Source: Beijerinckiaceae bacterium
GTDB lineage: Bacteria; Pseudomonadota; Alphaproteobacteria; Rhizobiales; Beijerinckiaceae
Assembly (NCBI GenBank): GCA_947456505.1
Contig: CANGTC010000003.1
Span: 19,170-83,169, forward strand
Reading direction: 5' to 3'
Length of the DNA: 64,000 nucleotides
Of this stretch, positions 57,033 through 64,000 are shown piece by piece. The translations under genes were made by a program, and so were the position numbers. Position 1 is the first letter of the stretch, and every line of letters begins with the position of its first letter. Below the pieces are notes generated by a model. The model was not told the origin of the DNA. It did no database searches and saw only the letters and a list, made by a program, of their open reading frames with translations.

Positions 57033-57062
57033 AAAGCGTCGCCATCAGGGCGGCGCTTTTTT
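57033..57062 (+). terminator. Rho-independent terminator downstream of kup
   Basis: AAAGCGTCGCC-ATCAG-GGCGGCGCTTTTTT, 11-bp stem with one G-T pair and T6 tail. Confidence 0.8.
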
Positions 57063-57122
57063 GATTTCAACGCCCAAAGCTGACAAAAGGCGCCCTCCCC
57101 GGATCATCGTGGGCGCAAGGAT

Positions 57123-57368
57123 ATGACGCAGGTGGCGCAGATGCGCTCGGGCTATGTGCGGCAGGATTTCGCCATAGACCTCATCCGGAAAGGCGGCTTC
57201 AAGCTCGCGGCAACCTTCGAGGCCAAGGCCAACCCCAGTGACGCCAAGGACCACGAAAATGGCCTCTGGTCCCTGCCCCCGACCTATCGCGGCGGCGAAT
57301 GGGACCGGGAGCAAAACGCCTCCATTGGCGAGAGCGACCGCATCTTGCTGAAATTCGTCAAGGTCTGA
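57123..57368 (+). pseudogene. C-terminal remnant of a class I SAM-dependent methyltransferase-like protein
   Basis: 81-aa ORF SGYVRQDFAIDLIRKGGFKLAATFEAKANPSDAKDHENGLWSLPPTYRGGEWDREQNASIGESDRILLKFVK resembles the C-terminus of COG4798-type methyltransferases; no SAM-binding domain upstream before the kup terminator. Confidence 0.5.
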
Positions 57369-57490
57369 TCGGCCGGCGAGAGGCGCCGGGTGGTTGCATC
57401 CGACGCCAAGGCGGGATTAACTCCGGGCGACTGCATCGGAGAATGCCTCATGGAAACGCCTGTTCGTCCCGGCATGGGGCCCGCCTTACT

Positions 57491-58519
57491 ATGGCTCCGC
57501 TCATGAAGGCCGCATTCCTGGCGCCATCCCTTATCGCAGCCTGTCTCTGCGCAGCCGCGCCTGCGGCCCGGGCTGACAGCGTCGCCGATTTCTACCGGGG
57601 CCGCACGGTCACGGTTCTCGTTGGCGTGAGCGTCGGCGGTGAATATGACATCCTGACCCGCCTCATGGCCCGCCATATCGCCAAGCAGATCCCAGGTTCG
57701 CCCACGACCGTCGCACAGAACATGCTGGGCGCAGGCGGCATGACCATGACGAACTGGATGTACAATCTGGGGCCGAAGGACGGGACCTATCTTGGTGTCA
57801 TCCAGAACGGCCTGCCCACCCAGCAAGCCATAGGCGCCAACGGGGTCCAGTTCGACGCCTCGCGCCTGAACTGGATCGGCTCGATCTCCGCCACCGTGGA
57901 GACCCTGGCGCTCTGGAAGGGCTCGCAAATCACCTCGGCAGCCGAGATGCTCACCAAGGAGACCATTATCGGGACGGTTGGAAAATCGAACATCTCCTAT
58001 GGCTTTCCAGCCATGCTGAAGGAACTTTACGGCGCCAAGATCCGCATCGTCAGCGGCTATCCCGGGGGCAACGACATCAACCTCGCCATGGAACGCGGCG
58101 AGGTCCATGGCCGCAACAACACCTGGTCCAGCTGGAAAGCGACCAAGCCCGCATGGCTGGCGAGCGGCGACCTGCGCATCGTCGCCTATGAAGGCCCGCC
58201 CCAGGCCGATCTGCCGGGGGTGCCGACCCTCCAGCAACTCGTCAAGACCGACGACGACCGGGCCATCGTGCGTCTGGTGGCGGCGGGTGCTCAACTGGGA
58301 CGCCCTCTGGCGACCGCCCCTGACGTTCCAGCAGAACGGGTGGCGGCCCTGCGCGGCGCCTTCGACGCCATGGTGAAGGATGCCGATTTCCTCAAGGAGG
58401 CGGCGGCGCTCAATTTTGACGTTGCGCCCGTGCGCGGCGAGGCCATGCAGAAAATCGTCACTGACGTCCTCGCCACGCCAAAACCATTGCGCGAACGCGC
58501 CAGACCCATCATTGAATGA
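57491..58519 (+). CDS. Bug/TctC family tripartite tricarboxylate transporter substrate-binding protein
   Basis: Signal peptide; DSVADFYRGRTVTVLVGVSVGGEYDILTRLMARHIAKQIPGSPTTVAQNMLGAGGMTMTNWMY. Confidence 0.87.
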   Translation: MAPLMKAAFLAPSLIAACLCAAAPAARADSVADFYRGRTVTVLVGVSVGGEYDILTRLMARHIAKQIPGSPTTVAQNMLGAGGMTMTNWMYNLGPKDGTYLGVIQNGLPTQQAIGANGVQFDASRLNWIGSISATVETLALWKGSQITSAAEMLTKETIIGTVGKSNISYGFPAMLKELYGAKIRIVSGYPGGNDINLAMERGEVHGRNNTWSSWKATKPAWLASGDLRIVAYEGPPQADLPGVPTLQQLVKTDDDRAIVRLVAAGAQLGRPLATAPDVPAERVAALRGAFDAMVKDADFLKEAAALNFDVAPVRGEAMQKIVTDVLATPKPLRERARPIIE

Positions 58520-58573
58520 GCCAGTCTTAGCGCCGCAGCCCAGCAAAAGCCCAAAGAAACAGGAGCCCCGGAT

Positions 58574-59683
58574 ATGACCGCCGACCGCCACCAGATGTAC
58601 AACAACAACAAATTCAAACTGGGGCTTTTCGGCGCAAATTGTTCCTCTGGCCGCGCGATCAACACCCTGCCCGAGCGCTGGCGCGCGGATTGGGAGAGCT
58701 GCGAGACCATGGCGAAGCTGGCCGATGAGACGGGCTTCGACTTCCTCCTCCCCATCGGCCGCTGGAAGGGCTATGGCGGCCCCACGAATTTCCAGGGCAC
58801 GACCTTCGAGACGATCACCTGGGCGACGGGGCTCCTCGCCCATACCAAGCGCATCACGGTCTTCGGCACGGTTCACGCGCCCCTGTTCAATCCCATGGTC
58901 GCCGCCAAGCAGATGGTGACCGCCGACCATGTGGGACACGGTCGCTTCGCCCTCAACATTGTCGTGGGCTGGAACGAGCCGGAGTTCCAGATGTCCGGCA
59001 TCCGCCAGCGAGATCACGGCGACCGCTATGACTATGCGGCGGAATGGATCAGCGCTATCAAGCGCATGTGGAGCGAAGACGAGCCATTCGACGTCAATTC
59101 AACCTATCTCGACATGCACAATGTGGTCTCCGAGCCGAAACCCTTCGCCCGCTCGGCGCCCCTGATCATTAACGCAGGCCAGTCCCCCGCAGGCAAATCC
59201 TTCGCGCTGAACCATTGCAACGGCTTCTTCACCAGCTTTCGCGAACTGGACGTGAACCGATCGAAGGAATTTGTGGCGAGCTACAAAGCGGAAGCCCGCA
59301 GCATCGGTCGGGAGATCGACGTCTATACCCAGGGCCATGTGGTCTGTCGCCCGACCCGCAAGGAAGCCGAGGATTATTTCCATTATTTTACGACTGAAGG
59401 CGTCGACTTCGAAGCTGTCGATGAAACCCTGCGGCTCAAAGACATCACCCGCGCCAACACGCCCGACTATGACGAGCGCCGCAAGCAGATACCGCTCATG
59501 AATATAGGCTATCCAATCGTCGGGTCGCCTGACGATGTCGCGGAAAAACTGGCGAGGATCCATGGCGCAGGCATTACCGGCATCGGTTTCTCGCTTGTCA
59601 ATTATGTCACGGAACTCCCCCTCCTCGCGCAGGAACTGCTGCCGCGACTGGAGAAAATGGGATTGCGTGAAGCAATAAAATAA
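58574..59683 (+). CDS. LLM class flavin-dependent oxidoreductase
   Basis: NNNKFKLGLFGANCSSGRAINTLPERWRADWESCETMAKLADETGFDFLLPIGRWKGYGG...VGHGRFALNIVVGWNEPEFQMSG; paralogous to the gene at 11025-12146. Confidence 0.93.
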   Translation: MTADRHQMYNNNKFKLGLFGANCSSGRAINTLPERWRADWESCETMAKLADETGFDFLLPIGRWKGYGGPTNFQGTTFETITWATGLLAHTKRITVFGTVHAPLFNPMVAAKQMVTADHVGHGRFALNIVVGWNEPEFQMSGIRQRDHGDRYDYAAEWISAIKRMWSEDEPFDVNSTYLDMHNVVSEPKPFARSAPLIINAGQSPAGKSFALNHCNGFFTSFRELDVNRSKEFVASYKAEARSIGREIDVYTQGHVVCRPTRKEAEDYFHYFTTEGVDFEAVDETLRLKDITRANTPDYDERRKQIPLMNIGYPIVGSPDDVAEKLARIHGAGITGIGFSLVNYVTELPLLAQELLPRLEKMGLREAIK

Positions 59684-59724
59684 AGGCGCCTCATGTCAAC
59701 GCGCGCCCCAAAAGCAACCGAGGC

Positions 59725-60984
59725 CTACGAACCCAGTCCTTCCACCCAGGCGATCTGCTTTGGCAAGCAGACGCGCTTCAGGTCGAAATGCTCCCGGGCC
59801 AAGGCGCGCGCATTCGCGCCAAGCCTTTTGCGCTCTTCCGGACGGTCCAGCAGATCACAGATTTCCCGCACCAAAGCTCGACCGTCGAAAAAATTCACCA
59901 ATCGCCCGGTGCGGTCATGCTCGATGACCTCGCTAACCGGCGCAGTATCGCTGCCAACGATAGCGCATCCCGTGCTCATCGCCTCAAGCAAGCTCCAACT
60001 GAGAGCGAAGGGATAGGTCAGATAGACATGGACGCTCGATAGTTGCAGGACGCCGATGAACTGCTGATAAGCCAATTTTCCTAGAAAGAAGACACGCTCC
60101 CAATCGCTATCGCTGACCTGCGCCCTCGCTTCATCGGCGAAAATCTGAGTCCATGATCGCTCGCCATAGATCGCGCTGGACGGACGCGCCCCATAGCTCA
60201 CGCCATTTCCTCCCACGATGAGAACTTTCGCATGGGGGCGGCGCTTGAGCAGTTCCGGCAGAGCCCGCATGAAGACATGATAGCCTCGGTATGGCTCAAG
60301 ATCCCGATTGACGAAAGTGATGACCTCATCCGTGCGAGAGAGCGATTGCACCCCCCCGCCCTTGATCGCGACTTGCACAGCGATATCAGGCTGCGGCTTT
60401 AAAAGGTCTGTATCGACGCCCTCGTGGATCACGCTGATACGCTCACGGAACCTGTCTGGAAAAGTGCTCGCCTGAAACCTGGTCGGGCTTACCCCAGCAT
60501 CGGCGAATTCAAAATGCAGAATGCTGTTCAGATTTTTCAACCTGACCCGAGACGCGTCGACCTGGGGATCGGCAAGCGGGAATTCAGGGTCGAACCCTAA
60601 GTCCAATCCCTCGGCGCTGTAGTAAAATTCGCAATAAATACCCAAACGCGCTCGCCCCCAGAGATCCCTAAGGAACAGGCTCTCACCCCAACCAGGATGG
60701 GCGATAATGACGTCGGGCTCAAACCCACGTGCCTTCAAATCCGCGGCGGCGCGAAGGCACGCCTCGCCGCGAATGATCTTGGTCTCAAAATCAGCGACCC
60801 ATGGATGAATTTCCCGCGTCGATGATCTGCTGACCTGATAGGCGACGATGCGAACACCATTCCAATCGGAACCGTCAGCCCTGTTGATGGTGAGAGCGAC
60901 GACTTCGTGGCCCTGCTCGACCAGAGCAGGAGCAAGATTTTTAAATTGGCCGGGAAAGTTCTGGTGAACGAATAAAATTTTCAT
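59725..60984 (-). CDS. Glycosyltransferase family 4
   Basis: MKILFVHQNFPGQFKNLAPALVEQGHEVVALT ... NRDLEPYRGYHVFMRALPELLKRRPHAKVLIVGGNGVSYG ... LSWSLLEAMSTGCAIVGSDTAPVSEVIEHDRTGRLVNFFD. Confidence 0.92.
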   Translation of the reverse strand: MKILFVHQNFPGQFKNLAPALVEQGHEVVALTINRADGSDWNGVRIVAYQVSRSSTREIHPWVADFETKIIRGEACLRAAADLKARGFEPDVIIAHPGWGESLFLRDLWGRARLGIYCEFYYSAEGLDLGFDPEFPLADPQVDASRVRLKNLNSILHFEFADAGVSPTRFQASTFPDRFRERISVIHEGVDTDLLKPQPDIAVQVAIKGGGVQSLSRTDEVITFVNRDLEPYRGYHVFMRALPELLKRRPHAKVLIVGGNGVSYGARPSSAIYGERSWTQIFADEARAQVSDSDWERVFFLGKLAYQQFIGVLQLSSVHVYLTYPFALSWSLLEAMSTGCAIVGSDTAPVSEVIEHDRTGRLVNFFDGRALVREICDLLDRPEERKRLGANARALAREHFDLKRVCLPKQIAWVEGLGS

Positions 60985-61113
60985 GGACTGCGTTCGACCT
61001 GATTTTGTGGCGACATACAAGTCGGACAGGTCGCCAGGACGAACGGCGACCTGATGAAGTAAGCCTCATCACGCCTCCCCTGGTCAACTCCCCTGTCTCC
61101 GCAAACCCCAGAC

Positions 61114-62169
61114 CTACCGCGGCTGCGGGGTGACCTTTTGAGCAAGGTCAACGATCAGGGGCGGCGTGGCGTAGACCCTGGTCATGAGCGCTTCAATCTC
61201 CTCTCCGCTGACCGGCGTAATTTCCCAATTGCTTTTCTCAGCCTCGGTGAGAAACGCTTTATCCGCCATCGTCGCATCGAAGGCGCGGCGCAGAGCCTTC
61301 ACGCGCTCAATGGGCAAGCCTGGCGGAGCGAGAACCGGTCGACCCATGACCTGCCGAGCAAAAATGAGTTCTAGCACACGCTTCTGCTCCTCGGTCTTTG
61401 CGTAGTCCATGATAAGAGGCACATCGGGCAGGTCAGGATGTTTGGATAAGGAGAGTTGCAAGAGGAGCGCGATCTTGCCGGTTTTCAGCCAATCGGCTTG
61501 TGTCGATTTGATTGATGACCAAGACCAGCCACAGCGGCCTTCCGCTTCGCCGCGCTCCATGGCGAGGTTCATGGTGGAGCCGCCGGGATAACCTGTGATC
61601 CATTTGAACCTCGTGCCGATCATGGCGTTCAACACAGCTGGAAAAACGGTGGTGTCGTCGGCGCCAAGGGAGGTGGCGGTGGTCGTGAGCTCACGCGCCA
61701 TCACATCCTCAATCGTCTTGACGCCGGATGTATGCCAGGCGACGCAGAGGCTCACCTCGTTATTCATGCTGCCAATCCAGGTGAAGGATGCGTCATCTTT
61801 GAATGCGGCGCCTTTACCGCCAAGCAGCGGCGTCATCGGCGTACCACGTCCGAGCATGCCGATCTGCGTGCCATCACGCGGGGCGACCTCAAAGAGATAA
61901 TTCGCCGCTTTGAGAGAACCTGCGCCAGGCATGTTCTGCACAACCACATTCGGCGCCCCGGGAATGAAGGCGCCATAGTAACGAGCGAGCAAACGCGCAT
62001 AAAGGTCATAGCCTGTGCCAGGCTCATAACCAATCATGAACTGGATCGTCTTACCCTTGTAGAAATCTTGCGCCTGATTGGGCGAACCCTGGGCGAGAGC
62101 GCCCAGAGAGTCGATGAGATAGAGAGCGCCCAACAACCATGCGCTTACAGCCGCAACTCGGTGCGTCAT
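61114..62169 (-). CDS. Bug/TctC family tripartite tricarboxylate transporter substrate-binding protein
   Basis: Signal peptide; AQDFYKGKTIQFMIGYEPGTGYDLYARLLARYYGAFIPGAPNVVVQNMPGAGSLKAANYLF. Confidence 0.87.
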   Translation of the reverse strand: MTHRVAAVSAWLLGALYLIDSLGALAQGSPNQAQDFYKGKTIQFMIGYEPGTGYDLYARLLARYYGAFIPGAPNVVVQNMPGAGSLKAANYLFEVAPRDGTQIGMLGRGTPMTPLLGGKGAAFKDDASFTWIGSMNNEVSLCVAWHTSGVKTIEDVMARELTTTATSLGADDTTVFPAVLNAMIGTRFKWITGYPGGSTMNLAMERGEAEGRCGWSWSSIKSTQADWLKTGKIALLLQLSLSKHPDLPDVPLIMDYAKTEEQKRVLELIFARQVMGRPVLAPPGLPIERVKALRRAFDATMADKAFLTEAEKSNWEITPVSGEEIEALMTRVYATPPLIVDLAQKVTPQPR

Positions 62170-62216
62170 GCCACCCTCCCTGATTGGTAAAGGCGCACTC
62201 TTTGTTTTTGTGAGCC

Positions 62217-62654
62217 TTAACGAACGACGGCGATATTCGTAATCTCTACCGACTCCGGATCCAATTTCTGGGCGGCCACGTCATTACGTGTCGCCTTCAC
62301 GCCCTTTTCGAAACCAGCCATCTGCAGAATTTCAAGCGCCTCATTCGGATCAGAGCTTTCGAACCAATATTCAAGGCCCGCAGGAATAAGGATGCCCTCG
62401 TGCTTCCCATATTCTCCAATCAGGACGTCGCCTGGACCGTAAAATTTAACCTTCCCGGCGAGGACGAACCAGAAACCATCCATGCCCGTGTGGGAATGAA
62501 GGTTGTTTTCTCCGCCCTCTTGTACGATCTGCACACGGCCGCGAATCAATGGAGATTGGGCAAGTTGCACGATGCCCTTCCCCCTGCGCAAATTATCGGG
62601 CTTCTTGTAGCTGAAGGTCTGGTAACCCTTCCCGGCGAGGCTGTTGTCGTCCAT
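62217..62654 (-). CDS. Cupin domain protein
   Basis: RVQIVQEGGENNLHSHTGMDGFWFVLAGKVKFYGPGDVLIGEYGKHEGILIPAGLEYWFES. Confidence 0.88.
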   Translation of the reverse strand: MDDNSLAGKGYQTFSYKKPDNLRRGKGIVQLAQSPLIRGRVQIVQEGGENNLHSHTGMDGFWFVLAGKVKFYGPGDVLIGEYGKHEGILIPAGLEYWFESSDPNEALEILQMAGFEKGVKATRNDVAAQKLDPESVEITNIAVVR

Positions 62655-63111
62655 CGTAATCCTTCCTTGTGTCCTGCCTGTGCTGTCGCCGCTTCGGCGC
62701 GACGATTATCACGCAGGATCCTTGGAATCTGCAGCCGCGTCAAGGAACCCCGGTGAACTCGGTGGGAGAGATCGAGGCGGCGGCTTCGTTGCGCCTCGCC
62801 TCTGCTTGCGCTGAGACAAAAAATGATATTCTCCCGCTGGTCACCTTAATTGGAGGCGCCGACATCAAAAAAGAAGTCCGAAAGGATCAAAGGCGATGAC
62901 CTAGGACTTTGCGCCGGGCGCCAGCCTCGGATGCTTGGCAAGATCAATGGACAATTGCCTATCGCAGCCTCCTTAGCGACCAGCTCCCAACAAACAAATC
63001 TCCCGCCGAATATCGCCCGCATGGGAAAAGCGGTCATCAAGCCGTTGCGAGACCAAAAATCAAAATGGCGCTCTCAATTTGAGCTGCCAAAACGTCCTGC
63101 AAATACGCAAA

Positions 63112-63137
63112 GAGGGCGAGCCTTGCAGCCCGCCCTC
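63112..63137 (-). terminator. Possible terminator downstream of flagellin
   Basis: GAGGGCG...CGCCCTC stem on the minus strand followed by a short TTT run. Confidence 0.4.
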
Positions 63138-63163
63138 ATGAGAGTTGGTTTACCCAACCAAAT

Positions 63164-64000
63164 TTATTTCAACAGCTGAAGCACCATCTGCGGCGCCTGG
63201 TTAGCCTGAGCCAACATCGCCTGCGCGGCCTGCTGGATGATGTTGCGCTTGGCGAGTTCCGTGGTCGCCTGCGAGTAATCGGTGTCCTCGATGCGGCTAC
63301 GCGATTCCTGCGCCTTGGCGGAGACGTTCGCAAGATTGTCGCTGGTGAACTGCAGACGGCTGATCACAGCGCCCATGTTGGAGCGCTCTTTGCTGACCGT
63401 GTCGAGCGCAGTGATGATGGCGCTCAGGGCCGAACCCGAAGTCGAGGTGCTGAGGATGGACTGGCCGTCGATATTGGAGAGGACGCCACTTGAGGAGGTA
63501 TCCATGTTGGAGAAGGTGATCGAGATCGTCTGCTTCGCATTGGCGCCGACCTGGAATTGGAACACGCCTGACGCACCGCCCGTCCCGTCCAGCACATTCG
63601 CCCCGTTCCACTGGGTATTGGTCGCAATGGTGCTGATCTGGGAGGTCAGCGCCTGAAACTCAAGATTCAGATAGGAACGGTCGTTGACGTTGTTCGTGTC
63701 GTTGGAAGCCTGAACGGCGAGCTCGCGCATGCGCTGCAGCATGTTCGTCACCTGCTCAGTGGCGCCTTCAGCGGTCTGGATCAGGGAGATGCCATCGTTG
63801 GTGTTGCGGATCGCCTGGTTAAGACCGCGGATCTGCGAGGTAAGGCGGGTGCTGATGGCCATGCCGGCCACGTCATCAACGGCATTGTTGATGCGCTTGC
63901 CGGTCGACAACTGCTGCATCACGGTCGAAAGCCCACGCGCGTTTTGCGTCATGGCCTGCTGTGCATAGAGCGAACCTGTATTCGTATTGATGACAGTCAT
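63164..64000 (-). CDS. Flagellin
   Basis: MTVINTNTGSLYAQQAMTQNARGLSTVMQQLSTGKRINNAVDDVAGMAISTRLTSQIRGLNQAIRNTNDGISLIQTAEGA ... C-terminal NIIQQAAQAMLAQANQAPQMVLQLLK; start codon is exactly at the window edge. Confidence 0.96.
   Translation of the reverse strand: MTVINTNTGSLYAQQAMTQNARGLSTVMQQLSTGKRINNAVDDVAGMAISTRLTSQIRGLNQAIRNTNDGISLIQTAEGATEQVTNMLQRMRELAVQASNDTNNVNDRSYLNLEFQALTSQISTIATNTQWNGANVLDGTGGASGVFQFQVGANAKQTISITFSNMDTSSSGVLSNIDGQSILSTSTSGSALSAIITALDTVSKERSNMGAVISRLQFTSDNLANVSAKAQESRSRIEDTDYSQATTELAKRNIIQQAAQAMLAQANQAPQMVLQLLK

Noticed and set aside
57284-59017. 577-aa minus-strand ORF
   Set aside because: Antisense to clear Bug and LLM genes; low-complexity His/Gly/Arg-rich translation typical of shadow ORFs.

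Overview
This 64 kb window is high-GC, densely coding bacterial chromosome. Gene content and synteny (valS-popZ-tolC-pcm, lexA/comEC, glnB-glnA, a ChrR-type cupin) point to an Alphaproteobacterium, probably Hyphomicrobiales-like. I found no rRNA, tRNA, CRISPR array, transposase or prophage. Recognisable blocks: (i) valS(partial)-popZ-tolC-pcm; (ii) lexA convergent with comEC, with an alphaproteobacterial SOS-box arrangement upstream of lexA; (iii) a photo-oxidative-stress-like island of photolyase, FAD oxidoreductase, DUF1365, CFA-synthase-like methyltransferase, small Cys-containing secreted protein, SDR and a ChrR-like cupin; (iv) cysK-sseA; (v) glnB-glnA; (vi) a BMP-type nucleoside/purine ABC importer followed by xdhABC; (vii) parE, cytochrome b561 and a DEAD-box helicase; (viii) accessory catabolic genes: six orphan Bug/TctC-type receptors, three LLM flavin monooxygenases, an FAD monooxygenase, a maleate-isomerase-like enzyme and a GntR regulator; (ix) kup, a MORN-repeat protein, a GT4 glycosyltransferase and a flagellin at the right edge. 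The most interesting signals are two matched promoter-like sequences (TGATCC-N16-CGTA) in front of the photolyase and of the ChrR-like gene, where the ChrR-like protein appears to have lost its HxxxCxxC zinc ligands but kept its cupin ligands. Others are a lytic transglycosylase split by one in-frame TAA, a signal-peptide-less 'periplasmic' binding protein next to an FAD monooxygenase, and several near-perfect palindromes. All family calls come from reading the translations; no database search was run.
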